DNA of 64,000 nucleotides from contig CM049313.1 of NCBI GenBank assembly GCA_026874595.1, positions 57,929,159-57,993,158 on the forward strand, read 5' to 3'. The notes beneath the pieces are model-generated. The model did no database searches. It was not told the DNA's origin and worked only from the letters and a program-made list of their open reading frames with translations. Below are positions 12,922 to 25,910 of the stretch, one piece after another (position 1 is the stretch's first letter; each line of letters begins with the position of its first letter). This DNA comes from Sipunculus nudus. Taxonomy: Eukaryota; Annelida; Sipuncula; Golfingiida; Sipunculidae. The position numbers were made by a program, and so were the translations under genes.

Positions 12922-13052
12922 CATATATAGTATAAACCAGCGACACGACGTGCCTGACGTTTCGCTTTACGTTACAGAAAAGGCTCTTAATCTTGCGAAA
13001 ATTACTCTTTTACCTATTAAGATAGACCAAAACGACTTGGAGAGCAAATCAG
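12922..13052 (+). promoter_or_regulatory. possible TATA promoter with first exon and splice donor
   Basis: A TATA-like word (ATATATAGTATAAA, around 12,923-12,936) lies in a less AT-rich island. About 115 bp further on, CAG|GTAAGG (exon end 13,052, intron from 13,053) matches the metazoan 5' splice consensus well. The intervening sequence has no ATG-initiated long frame, so it would be a 5' untranslated exon. This is inference from two short motifs; transcript data would be needed to accept it. Confidence 0.22.
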
Positions 13053-14306
13053 GTAAGGACATTAGTTAAAGCGTTCCCTCCCCATACGGTAACTCATCAA
13101 AAGGCAAAGTCATGATTTACCGTTCCATAAAGTAGCCAGCGGAAGAGACCAGGCCGTTAAGTCATGATGCATGGACTTGACAGGAAAAATATGATCGGAC
13201 TTTTAAAATAACGGGTGTCGGTGATTCACTATAATGGCGTTACAGAGGCTCAGATAATTAATAGAGCGGTATGCAAATTAACGCACGTTTCTGTTGGGTA
13301 TTTCAATCATTCTGCAGCTGTGGTTCGCTATTTTTCGACAAATAATTTGTGACCATTCGTCATTTTGGTGCCAAGTCCGAGCTCTGATGACCCCAGGCTG
13401 TTTAAATTAGGAAATGTACGGTACTGATTTAGGAAATGTACGGTACGCATGGTCCTTAATTCCATCTTGTTCCAACAGGAAATCCATGGTGTTCTCCATC
13501 CTGTTTGACAGGTTGTAATTATTAAAACGAATGACATGATGAATTATTTTTAAAACTCTTATTTAAAAAAAAAACATCATTTATCTCAATATGAAAGGGG
13601 CAATTTCGCCAAAAAGTACGTTTATTACCATTATATAGGACGTAAAAAGTTTACATGTAAATACACTAATCCCCCATAATGCAGCCTCTATAATAAATTA
13701 TCTAAACAGCACTTCTTCGTATGCGTGATCTTCGTATGAAGATGAAACCATATACTTATATAAAATATTAGATATGCCTTTAAAATTTCACAAAGTATTT
13801 GATATCGTCCTCCTATTAAAGTTCCAGTTATAATAATTATTGCGAATGCAAGAAGGAAAAATATCACTCAGTGAATTACCAAATGAAAACTCTAATTGTT
13901 TTTGTGAACGTGGGCCATAATATTTTTGCAAAAATAAATATAACCATCTCTTAACAACGTACATAAATTACTAAAAAGCTTTAAATGCAGTTTAAGTTAT
14001 TAATATTAAAAGGATTTAAAGACGTGTTAATAAAATATAATATTATATAGTATAATATAATATAAAATCATGCATGTAATATGATCGGTCGATAAAATCG
14101 CTTACAACAGAAATACAACAACGAATGTATTGGATAATTCACTTTGTTAAATCAAACGAGAACTATTGAAAGGAACACGAAGTCCCTAAAAATTTCTTCT
14201 TTTTCATCTTTTAAATTTAAGATTTTCTCATCTGGAGCGCAAGTTACAGAAATACAACGTTAATGATAATGCAGTTAATATAGGCAATTGCACCAGAGGA
14301 ATGTGT

Positions 14307-14310
<4 letters not shown>

Positions 14311-14373
<63 letters not shown>
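14311..14373. repeat. (TA)n microsatellite
   Basis: An uninterrupted TA run of about 63 bp. Confidence 0.92.
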
Positions 14374-14376
<3 letters not shown>

Positions 14377-17300
14377 GTGAGGTTTCTAAAGAAATATATC
14401 TTTAATTATAAATTTATCTTTAATTTCATGTAATTATACAAGTTAGTTTCTATAAATTTAAACTATAATTATTTCTCTCGTTCCCAGGAACAGAATTCCC
14501 TGTAACCGAAAAAAAAGGGATTCAGAAAATTGAAACACCTAATTTATATGACATTTTCATTTCGAAAAGAACTATGGAACATATTTTCCCCAATTTAGGA
14601 CAAATAGGTATAAGGTGATATATCTGCTTGAGTGTTGACATTTACAATTATACAAGCACCAACCCGTTCTTTTTCAGTATAAGCCTAGGTATTAGATGGG
14701 AGCTGCATGTGCGTATTACATTTTCTCGTGTCTTTGGGAAACAAATCAAGAGGTTTATCATGCAAGTACACCATCAGACGGAAAAATAACATATAAAACC
14801 AGGCTCCGCTCGGGGACAACGTGCAACTGAATCGACCGTTAATATTGTTCTTCTGTTAGTTCAGGAGAACTAATGGCAATGGGCCACGGCATGCAAAACT
14901 AATAAAGAGGTAGAACTTAAGAGGTTTCCTATAATAGACATCGATGTATAACCCTAACGCTGTTCGCTTTTTTTATGTGAAATGACCAAGACAATAAATT
15001 TAGAATTTATGACGGGGCGTTTGCAAGATATACAATGATCATGTTATAGTTTATTACTATCAATCATCAGAGAACCTTACTTTTGTGAACTTTTAATTGG
15101 AACTATAACCTTTACAGACGACCTTAATTAAAGACACTTCTGTTTCTTAAGTCCTGGTCAATTAAACATACAAAAATATTATTTTCTTACAAAAATAATA
15201 CAAACATGCATACATGTAAAATCAAAGTTAATAAAAAAGAAGTCAATTAAATTGTAAAATATTTTTGTTAATAATTATTAACCTAGATATAAAACTTTAA
15301 AAGTTCGTGAAAAAAAATCACACATAATCATCTAACATTTACATGAACATCAGCAGTAATGGTACCATAGCTTTAATACGGATGGAAACTTGAAGTATTT
15401 TCTGAATTTTATAGATGAAAGATCACGTCTGTTACTTGGCATTATGATTGGTTGTCGGATTATTTGCTTTCTGTTCATGCGACCTATTGCAGCAGATGAT
15501 AAAGGAACACGTGACCGGTCACGTGGCAAAATTTCGTGTTGATCCAGACACGTCATGAATGTTACTATGACTTAATTGCGTTTTATTGGTAAGTGCTATA
15601 GGTGGTAATTTATGTGCCAATTGTAAAGGGGGGCCCAATAAAAGTCCGTGTAATAATATCAGGCACGTATGTTGAGAAAATTCATGAGCCATTGCACTCA
15701 ATTGGTACCAAATCATATTGGTGTTAGGTCCAATTTGTTTTGAATCTGAATTTTATGCAAATCATGCAGATGGTATTCACAAAACTTGTTGAAATAGTCT
15801 GCTCTTAAATCCACAGATTTAAAAATAACACCCTGTTCAGCAGTAATGTTTAAAGGGGATATATGTTAATGGGGCCGGCATAATTATGCCCCTTGTTGCC
15901 CTGTGGTCAAACCAATCTATCTAAATTAATAATACCAAGCGTGTTAATGGACACATCGCCGCATGCACTATTATGAAAGGTGTCAGTTACGTGTGTCCCG
16001 TCTCATATTGTGTGTACGTAACAACGAGGCTTTCTGAGCAATTTGTACAAACCAGATGTGAAAAGCACACGACATGCTACATTTTTCAAAATATCCTGTC
16101 ACATGAATTGTTCAACAGATGTGACTAATCCTTGATAAATGTACTCCGCGAATCAAATGATATTTAACTGCAAAAAACTGAGTTTTTTATGATCATCCAG
16201 CTGGCTACATGTATTTTACTAAAATGTGTTTGCCAAATTTCAAAGCCTGCAGGGCTTTCCGTGCATATGCTCTTTTATATTTTTTTTCTGCTATCAAAAT
16301 ATTCCTGTTGAATTTTTAATTATAGGATCTCTCTCTGTATACTTTTATGATTTCAAACATGATTATATTAATTTGAAATATAGACAGAAAAATCGACTGT
16401 TGATTTAATATGAACATCTAATAATTAAATTAATTTATTAGCCTATATATATGTAATGCGATTAATACGCGATATTTTACTAAATTAATTACTAATCATT
16501 TTACTGAATATCTAGGTAATACGCTATATGAAATAAATTTTACATTTGTTACGAAATATTTAAAAAATTGTTGAATAATTTATTTTTATACAAAGGTAGA
16601 AATTAAAGAAGAATGCAAATGATTTTACAGAAATTGTATGTCGATTTATAACTGATAATATGACTAAACATCGTGTGCAAGTTATCTATTTCCAACGTGG
16701 CGTTAGTCCATATTGGTTATTTTAATGTAGATCTATGTTTGAAATTTAAACTACGTATTAAAAATTCTATAAGTATACATTATGAAATAATATATGTAAT
16801 TGCAATTAATTAAAACAATACCCTGCAGCATAATATTGCACTGAAATAAACAGCTGACAAATTTGAAAAGTATATTTTTGCCTTTTCCATTTTATCATAT
16901 ATATGGGCAATCACTGCTATCTGTTTTAGATTTATATTCGGAGATACGTTTACACATTTAGAATATTCGCAAAAGTTTCAACACAAGCAATATAAATTAT
17001 TTCAATTTATCAATTTATCAATTTTACTCATTTTACAATAATAAAATAGTCCCTAATCGATTGGAAAATGTAAAACCGTACATGAATCTTTTGGGTATTG
17101 GTTCTATTTTATTTATAAAACTATTAATTATTTTCGTAATTTATTGTTTCAATATTGTTTCTGTTATTTGTTAAATAAGTTTACATTGAATTGAAATTTT
17201 ACGCCGATTATTGATATTAACAATATATGCTTGGAAACAAATTTTGCAGTTTAACATGGAAGCCTAATTCATTCAGAAACGAAAAGCAAAAGCAAAATTC

Positions 17301-17829
17301 TCATTATTTGCGTTTGCATTTTATTATTGAGCAAATAATATAGTAGGTGAATACCTGTTTAAACTGAATATTTTATACGAGCATATTTGAGACAATACAG
17401 AACAGACAAATGTTGTAAATATGCTATAGTGTAAAATGTAAAAGTTGAAAGAAATTAAAATAAAGAGGTTGTAATTAATGCGATTACAAGGAGAAGTATA
17501 CGTATGTATTTCGGCTGCTTTCCGTAGAATGGAGAAAAAAATAACGGCAAAATATAAATGATAGTGGGCATGTATACCAATATTGAAATGGTTATGACAT
17601 CGTCAAGACCTGCTTGTTCATTTTATAAGTAAGATATGTTTCACTTGTCGGGCGTCTTAGGAGGTCGTGTCAGAGGTCACTAGAACTTCACATATGTCTT
17701 ATTCATAAAATATATATTAATGTATTTTTTTTTCTTTTTGCTGCTTATATATGTGTTGCACAAGCTACTTTCATTTTTATTTCAGCAAGTTATAATTTGA
17801 AATCTACATAATAATTTAATTAAAGAATG

Positions 17830-17831
<2 letters not shown>

Positions 17832-17863
<32 letters not shown>

Positions 17864-17871
17864 GGGAATCC

Positions 17872-17913
<42 letters not shown>

Positions 17914-17920
17914 ATAATAA
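17832..17920. repeat. two adjacent (TA)n tracts
   Basis: TA runs at 17,832-17,861 and 17,874-17,910 are separated by a 12-bp unique spacer and followed by ATA repeats. Confidence 0.9.
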
Positions 17921-19015
17921 TTATATATTAATTATTCATTCTTACCCATTATGTTAAACTAAATATTGCAAATTCCAGATTTATTTTTTAAGTATTCCTC
18001 TTTAGATAAATATTTAACTTGAAAAAGGTCATTACAGTAGTGATCATTAATATAGAATAGGATAAAATACTTATATATGAATTTAATCAAGTTACATCTG
18101 ATGAATATACAGGAACACACAAATATACACGGAAATCATGTGAGGTTGCATGTGGATGGGTACATATTTTATGTTTGATGGTGGAATGGAGATCTTCAGA
18201 AAAAAAAAACTTTTACATTTTTTTTTAATGGCATGTCGATGGTTTATTTTCATTTAATTTCTGAGAGCAAATACAAATATATATATAATACTGGAACTAT
18301 TTGCAAGTGAATATTTGTTCAAACTATTTATATTTCACTGATCAAACATGAATATAAACTACTGCTTCGTGCTTTATATATATACTTGTGGTCCCTTGAT
18401 GTCCCTCGTTGTGAAATATAAAATCGAGCATCATAAAAACCCATCATACAGGAGCCTTTTGTCCATCCTGACATTCTTCTTTCTGAAAAAATGAGAAAGG
18501 ACTGATCCCTCGTTGTGAGTTGGGAGCCAGTCTGTGTGGACGAAACGTTCTTGAACTAAGCTAACCCCTCTCCAGTTTAATGTGGTTTATTTTTTGCGAA
18601 CTGAAGCTGCAGACATGCCAATCCTTGAGTCAGAAGACTATTATAATGATTATGCAACTAGACAGTAATACACCTCTGATCTTTGTTAATCTGTTTGATT
18701 ATTATTATTAACATATAAATATTTAATAATTAACGGTTATTATGACTGCTGATAATTACAAATTCATAATATATAAAACTCAAGAAATTTAAATAGGAAG
18801 ATAGTTCAAATGGGAAAACCGAGGAAGTGCCAACACTTGCTTTTGAAAATTACCAACTTTACAGAATATACAGGCGCCCATATGTATATAAATATTAACT
18901 ATATAAATAAGAAAATTTCGGTATTCTCATGTAAAGGCTTAACTCTTATTTGAAACCAATAAAATTGTTCTTTTTTTAAGATTTCTGCGATTGTCATTTT
19001 GTAAGTATAGAGTTA

Positions 19016-19016
<1 letters not shown>

Positions 19017-19084
<68 letters not shown>
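19017..19084. repeat. (TA)n microsatellite
   Basis: A TA run interrupted once by TTT near 19,038-19,040. Confidence 0.9.
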
Positions 19085-19085
<1 letters not shown>

Positions 19086-20091
19086 CATCGTTATCTTTTT
19101 TCAATATTTTTACATTACAGGAATGTTTATTAACTATAAAGAAACATGAAAAAGAATACAGTACAAACTAGTAGAAAGTCCAAACCTTTTGTACAAATTA
19201 GCTAAAATCGAAATTCTCATTTTATTATTTCTAAACATGTCTTCGCAGTTTTAAAAAATTCAGAAATGAAAAGCCACCGGTTATTTTACAATTAAAGAGT
19301 TTAGCTCTGTAAAAATTCATAAATGCAATTACTTGTCTTCTATAACAGCAGGGCAATTCTCTCTATAATCAGTCACTTTGGTTTGTACCTGTTTTCTGCG
19401 TCCTCTGTGTAATGTTACACTATACCCGTTATGCAGGTACCATGCAGATGGTTCGGCAATGCAGGTAACAATTGTCATAAATATCTCCTCGAATACAATT
19501 ACTGCATCGTTCATTATACCTTGAGCTGAAGCAGATGTAGGAAGACAGCTAATTTTTCACAGGCAGTTCTACGACCAGCAGGTGAAGAAGGATTTTTTAT
19601 CCAGGAAATTGACCATAACGCCAACATGTATAACACTTAGGATTCGCCCGCGAATAATCCGGGAATCTGTTAACCGAAAACCCAAGATTTACGAGACACC
19701 TGCCCAAACGACACCCCGTGGTACCAGCTTTGAAACACATCTCCCACATATCTACATTAAAAAACGCATAAATAACTGTCACTTTGCTTTTTATCTGAAA
19801 ACTCACAAATTATGCTTGTAATAAGATAGAATCCAATAAATATGGATGCACCAGGTAAGATTATCTACATGACTTGGTTTATATCCATAAAAAGTCAACA
19901 AATCGTATTTTGGATGGTTTATACTGACAATGTTTTCTTTAAAAGAGAAAGTTATTACGAGACATCCCCACATGTGTCCATGCATGGATGAAATCCATGT
20001 AAAATGTGACGTGACTTTATGATTTGGAAAAGTATACCATAGATGAACAAAGGCAATATTAGGACAATATCGTGTATTAGAGGATTTTTAA

Positions 20092-20095
<4 letters not shown>

Positions 20096-20149
<54 letters not shown>

Positions 20150-20168
20150 GCGTGTGTGTGTGTGTGCG
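20096..20168. repeat. compound (TA)n-(TG)n microsatellite
   Basis: A TA run of about 50 bp is followed after TTATG by a short TG run. Confidence 0.9.
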
Positions 20169-20395
20169 TATAAACGTTTTCAGTCCATTTTTTAACGATA
20201 CATATAAACAAACAATAACAAAGTATATTCCATATTCTACATTTATTCTATATTTATATCATACATAAAAGTATATAATGTAAGCAACTCAGGCATGGGG
20301 TCAAATGTGGTTGGAATGCATTGGTAATTTAGTGCCATATTTAATGCTTTTGCATTTGCACTTGATTAACTCATTTGAATTATTTGGAAATTATC

Positions 20396-20488
20396 ATTTG
20401 CATGCAGTTTAATGTCTCTAATATTTGCACTTGAAAGCATCCTTTGATGGGTATAAATAGTGTCTGCGAAAGTACAGTTCTGCTGTAC
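20396..20488 (+). promoter_or_regulatory. possible core promoter: octamer, TCF-like site, TATA
   Basis: The motifs lie in promoter-like order: a perfect octamer ATTTGCAT (20,396-20,403), a TCF/LEF-like CCTTTGATG (about 20,441-20,449) and a strong TATA box GTATAAATAG (20,451-20,460). A small hairpin (GTACAG/CTGTAC, 20,472-20,488) sits where a start site would fall. No open frame or splice donor convincingly follows. The motifs are seen; activity is inferred. Confidence 0.28.
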
Positions 20489-20600
20489 ATATTTTAATTT
20501 ATAGTCTTTGTTGTTAACTATATGCATTCAAGGAGAATCAGTCCATGCACTTTAACCCACCGTCGCCAGAAAAAAAAAATGCCTGAGAAATAAGGCCTGC

Positions 20601-20603
<3 letters not shown>

Positions 20604-20662
<59 letters not shown>
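20604..20662. repeat. (TA)n microsatellite
   Basis: An uninterrupted TA run of about 59 bp. The Ile/Tyr alternating open frame on the minus strand is its translation. Confidence 0.92.
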
Positions 20663-20666
<4 letters not shown>

Positions 20667-20963
20667 AATGTCTAGGGTGCTAAAGTAACCTTCATGAATT
20701 CTGACCGGAGAAATATCCCCATGCATCAAATTATGCCGATTATGTTCCCGTTAACAGAATGATTTTCATTTGGTTTGCAGTATTATTTATGAATAATCAA
20801 TTGTATGTATTATTAATAAACAATTAATGGTATAGCCGTGTTAGTGTATTGCCGATCTGTCGTTTTAGAGTAAGACAACTTGACGAAGAAGCCATTGCCT
20901 TTATAACTTTATAACAAATAAGTTAGTCTATCTATAAAGCGTCTTTCTTCCTCTTTATACATA

Positions 20964-20970
20964 CATACAA

Positions 20971-21044
<74 letters not shown>

Positions 21045-21051
21045 TTGTATG
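20964..21051. repeat. 88-bp perfect palindrome around (AT)31
   Basis: A 62-bp AT run (20,977-21,038) is bordered on the left by CATACAAACATAC and on the right by GTATGTTTGTATG, which are exact reverse complements. The whole 88 bp therefore reads the same on both strands and can extrude as a cruciform. Confidence 0.88.
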
Positions 21052-21056
21052 AGAGA

Positions 21057-21102
<46 letters not shown>

Positions 21103-21126
21103 AAAAGAGAGACAGACAGACAGAGA
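21051..21126. repeat. (GA)n microsatellite
   Basis: A GA run with a few interruptions, ending in GACA repeats. It directly abuts the palindrome. Confidence 0.9.
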
Positions 21127-24100
21127 AATGTAGATAAAGTTGCTTAATATAAACGAAATATGGCTAGAGACGGAATTGACAAACGGTGACAGGTTTAATA
21201 CCATATTCTCCTTAAACATGGTCTGTCAAACTGATCGTTAATGTCAGCGTCAGAGCCAGACTGCGGGTACGTCACCCTGCATGTTTTATGTCTGTGCTTT
21301 ATGGCCTATATCAGTATTAATCCGCAGGTGCAGGACACTCGTCTGGAACAGAACTATGTAACAAAGGACTGCTGTATCACGCAGCGGAAGGATACATATT
21401 TAAATATCCGTCCCGCATATTTTTAAAAATGGCATGGCAGAGAAATAACACATTAATACAAGGGGCTTAATATTCATTACCATCTTGTCCTCCTATACGG
21501 GTCCTAAATCATGCACAAAGGTGTTAATAATGTAAAAGGTTGTGGCATGATTTATCATTTGTCTCTGCATGCATATTCAGCCTATAAATATATCGGCTTT
21601 CCAGGTGGTTATCATGATTTACAGAAGGTGCCTTGGATAATTATCCAATACCTATGCTTCGGTTATCAATTTATATAATATATAGACAATTTGTGTGCAT
21701 TTGTGTGCATAAGATTCCAAGAAGATTATTTGTAAGGAATGAACAGAGACATGAACACATAGACAGATGCATGCACAGCGGAATGCATATATACTTCATT
21801 TTTGTCCTTCCAAATAAATATCACGAATAAGAATATTTATAATTAATACGAAAAAAATTGATTAATTAATGCCAAAAAGTGGGGTTATTTTCAAGACAAC
21901 ATAAAATAAAAGACTTGAAAAAAAAAAACCAAAATCTTTATTATTCTTGTAGAAATGCCCAACTCGGAAATTGTTATATATGAATCCCCATGCAGATGAA
22001 CCACCAATGGGAAATCACGCTCATCTACACGTGCATGTTTGTTTCTGGCTTGGTATATCGCACAAGAAGATGTCAAGTTTCCACTGCATATTAAGATGTA
22101 CGGTATGATTTTGTCATAGACAAAAGATAGGCGGACAAACGCATATACAAACAATTAGACAGCTCAATCTATAGTCATTTTGGTACATGATACGGGACAT
22201 GGCTGATTAAATATTAAAGAGCCAGGATGTTATTTGCTTGCTTTGGCTATTTGCAGGGCGTCATATATCATCAATCCTATTCCTGTATATATGTTGTATA
22301 CAGTTGTATATATTGTGTAAGCTACAGGTTGAACTGGCGTATCTATGCAGGGTCGGGGCAGGCCTGTGATTGAAGGATTGGTGTTATGGGAAGGCAACGG
22401 TGTTCCATTTAACTCCCAGTGTGCTTTAAATGAATTCCGTCATAGTATCTTTATTAAAACATTTACAATAAAGATATAACAAATTTACAAAAGACATTTA
22501 CAGTCATTTGCAGATGCATGATCATAGAACGGTGGTAGGGGAGGAAGGGGGTGGGGGTTCGGGTTGACGACAACCTCCCATATATAGTGAAGCGACTTTT
22601 CGAAAATTTATGATGTAAAGGGTAAACCTAGGGTAGTTTTAAAAGCATCATTATGTAAATTCCTCGTCTTCGTTTAGTTGTTACACGCCTATTTATCTAT
22701 ATCCCAGATGTTTAGGTAAAATAAGAGACCGCTGTAAATGTTTGAGTGACTTTAAGGCAAACTATTTCTACAAATTTTATTGTCCTTATAGCTCCACTGG
22801 AAACATACACATTAACATATAGAGACCAATTTACATTGAACATTTACAGTCAGACATCCATCCATTTATGTAAACAACCAAATGTAAAATTCTGAAAAGT
22901 AAAATAAATAAAATTTAAAGTTTTACTGTATAAGACCGACATTTATAATATTGCAATGTCTCAATAACTTTACTGCAAACATGTACATACAACCTGGGAC
23001 ATTTATTTAGTACTCGCCCCAGTATATATTGAGAACTTTATCCCCTGGGTTGTTGAGAACATCCTGTGAAACTATGCCACCAAGTTGTCACTATAATATC
23101 TTTAAAACATTCTTTCCGGGAGTAGTAGTGAAACTTTTATATATACATTTATAAATATATTATGATGCAAGAAATAATTAAAAATAAACAACGTAACAAT
23201 GTCACAATTTGCTATGGAGAAAACCTATTTTTCCTAGACAGAGATTCACCTTAATATTTGAAGAACTTTGGACCTAGTAACATTTTTCAGTAAATGAAGC
23301 TTACTACCGTTCATGCTTTGCTTGGTCACATTCACTGATGTATATGAGTCGTATATACCACTACACATGGTTCTTTTCTTGTGCAAAGTTAAATCACAGA
23401 ATTTCCTCTGATCATTTTCTTCATTGATTTATCTGAGTCATATATGCAGTACCATCATAAATTAACCATGGTAACTTCTCATAATATATGCCCAAATTTA
23501 TCACAGAGATTCACTTATATATGAAAACCTCTTTAAAAAATTACCAAAGGATTTTATTCATATAAATGGCATACAAGCATGCATTTACAATTTCAAAACA
23601 TGGTCATAAAATATATAGGAATCAGTTGTTTGTTTCGGCAATAAAAGGGTAGTTAATTCTACTGTCTTTTAGCAAATCTGCGCGAATCAACATGTTAAAA
23701 CTTGCCTCTCAGTTCCTTAAATATTACCTTATGTTGTACCTTATTTCATCTTTCTCCGACTGGTTTATCGGGTACGTAAATGATGTCAAAACACTACATA
23801 CACTCTGTATGTATGTAATAAGGGCACTGGGTCATAAACTTACTAAATATAAATAAAGTTGAGGAAATTGAGCAGAATACTGAGCAAAACTTTATATTTA
23901 AAATAGGTCCAATAAAAGCGGTTATATTTACTTCAATGAGATAATATTACCATTATGTTGTATATACAAGGCATGGCGTTGTAACGATTTAAGTGATACA
24001 GGTTGACTTTAAGCTGCACAAGAATCATTAAGCAGAATGAAAGCTGCTGTTAATAAATATCTTTATCATTAGCTCCCAAATAATAAGGCCAGGCATTTTA

Positions 24101-24331
24101 TTTTATCACCGGAAAAAATAAGTATTAAACAGTAACCAGTAATTTCTTTTCATGGTAAAGTGTGTATAGAGCATGTGTTTGAACGATACTTCGTTACATC
24201 AGTACTGTTAAAGATTATAAAACAGAACGATGTTTATCTTAATTGATTCAAAACGGATTTCTTAAATAGTATTTTGTCGATGCATTTTAAAAAGTATATA
24301 TAAGTATAGTATATATATGAAAACATATATA

Positions 24332-24334
<3 letters not shown>
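21127..24334. other. AT-rich DNA without a recognisable gene
   Basis: A more complex island at about 21,190-21,560 contains a 61-codon frame (21,241-21,426) with no recognisable domain. A short G-rich patch lies near 22,540-22,560. Otherwise I see nothing. Confidence 0.4.

Positions 24335-24378
<44 letters not shown>
24335..24378. repeat. (TA)n microsatellite
   Basis: A TA run of about 44 bp preceded by shorter TA-rich words. Confidence 0.9.
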
Positions 24379-24381
<3 letters not shown>

Positions 24382-25588
24382 AATGAGTGTGATTCGTGTC
24401 CGAAAACACGTATATATGTACAGGTGTATATAAACATTATCTTAAATACCCATAAGTGACCAATCCTGCTTAAACTAAACATTTGAACCTGCAGCACTTG
24501 TTATAATTTCACTATAGGGTATAATGTGATTACCGTGTTCTTGGTAGGTGAATCAGAACCCTCTTCTACTACATCACATGTGGGCCTCTAATCCACATTT
24601 ACTCACCACATGTTTGTCATATGACGTACCATCATCAGATGACGGAACATCAAGCGTGAGGCAATGTTTTACATTAAGCATTGTACATGCTGGAATGCAT
24701 ACTATATATTATCAGGGTTCTGTATTGTACGTTCTCACGATAGTCGGACTTCTGAGGTTATATTTGGGGATTCCTTGCTAACAGGTGCTCGGGGACCCCC
24801 ACTGGGAAACCCCTATATGTGTCCATCATCCTCGCATAACTTCTGCTTGGTGTCATCAGCCTGATCACCTCTAGCATTCTTGGGCAGCCCCGGTGGATTG
24901 CCTGGTAACCAAGATGCAAGCGCATAGAGACAGACCCTCAATTACTGAGGAGAGTTCACGCCAAGGGTCACCGCTTGTATTATAACCTTTTTCCGCCAAA
25001 CGTGTGCTTCAATGTCGTACGGTCGAGCCGGAGGTGCTGTTTCCACCAGTAAATAGAGATAAATTGAAAAGCCAGCTATACCGACATTCATGCCTGATGT
25101 TCCACCCGCACCTAAAGACCACCTATAACTGCTGTGTATTGCATTTTGTTGCACCATGCCATAACATTGACATGTGCTGAATATACAAATGATTGAACTT
25201 GATTTTTTAATGTTAGGACCAAAACCCATACATTATATTCTAGGCCAGATGACGATACAGAAAGCAACAGAAGAGCCCGGCATTGGGAACGCCAAACCCC
25301 TAAGTGCAATATATAGCTTCACTACCTTATTATGCCGGACTTTTAAACTTTTAAACTTCGCTTGACGGCAAGAAAAAGGACCTGATGTTACTGTTACCTA
25401 TACTCGTTAACCAACGACCGCAACAAGTTAATAGGCTTCATTGTCCAATACAATTTTCTGGTCAGAAAAAATGTAGTTCACAGCTAGTGCCGCTGTATCA
25501 GGGTACCTTCTCTGTTTTTAAGTACTTTTTTAGGCAAAAATAGTAACACACGTGATAAAGTATGACTAGTCCCCACATGATCTCACGT
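24379..25588. other. moderate-GC DNA, no gene recognised
   Basis: This part is clearly less AT-rich than its surroundings and carries overlapping short frames on both strands, for example 24,942-25,229 on the minus strand (95 codons). I recognise no family in them. An eroded transposon or a single exon of an unknown gene are both possible. Confidence 0.35.
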
Positions 25589-25910
25589 GGGGGCGGTTAT
25601 GTAATGGTTAAGGTGCCGGGATTGTGATCGAGATGATAGAGGACGTGAGTTCGAATCCCGGTCAGACCCCCACCGTGCCAAGACCCCTGGGCAAGTTCCA
25701 AACCGCAAGTGTGCTTCTATACCCCGGCAAGAGAAATGGGTACCAGTAAATACTGCACTAGCGTCCCATCCAGGACGGGTTCAACTCTTACAGAAACCAG
25801 GAAAAGCTCTGGCTTCATGGGCCAACGGACTTTACATACCTTACAAGGACTGTCGGTCAACTGCCCCAATCTAGATCATCTGATAATTTCTGTACTGTGA
25901 ACTCGGTGAT
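25589..25910 (+). mobile_element. tRNA-derived SINE of a second family
   Basis: The head carries an A-box-like GTAATGGTTAAGGTG and a B box GAGTTCGAATCCCGG, with spacing typical of tRNA. It is followed by a body with CCCTGGGCAAGTT, a CCCCGGCAAGAG block and GCGTCCCATCCAGGACGGG. That body resembles conserved central domains of metazoan SINE superfamilies, but I cannot say which. The right end is not well defined. It is unrelated in sequence to the pair at 6176 and 8463. Confidence 0.68.

Larger units (their letters stand above)
13053..20395. other. long AT-rich gene-free stretch
   Basis: I see no credible gene. The stretch holds several (TA)n tracts listed separately, a 22-bp tandem duplication at about 13,407-13,446 (AGGAAATGTACGGTAC twice), an octamer ATGCAAAT near 13,271, and more complex islands at about 13,230-13,530, 14,790-14,960 and 15,840-16,100. 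The last contains a 14-bp perfect palindrome (GGCATAATTATGCC, 15,877-15,890) with a TAATTA homeodomain-type core, a RUNX-like TGTGGT and a T-box-like AGGTGT. Confidence 0.45.

Noticed and set aside
20538-21219. Minus-strand frames with Ile/Tyr or Ser/Leu alternation
   Set aside because: They are translations of (TA)n and (GA)n microsatellites.
24942-25229. A 95-codon minus-strand frame with a Gly-rich and hydrophobic middle that could be an exon
   Set aside because: No family recognised and flanking splice signals are weak. Overlapping frames on the other strand are equally long.
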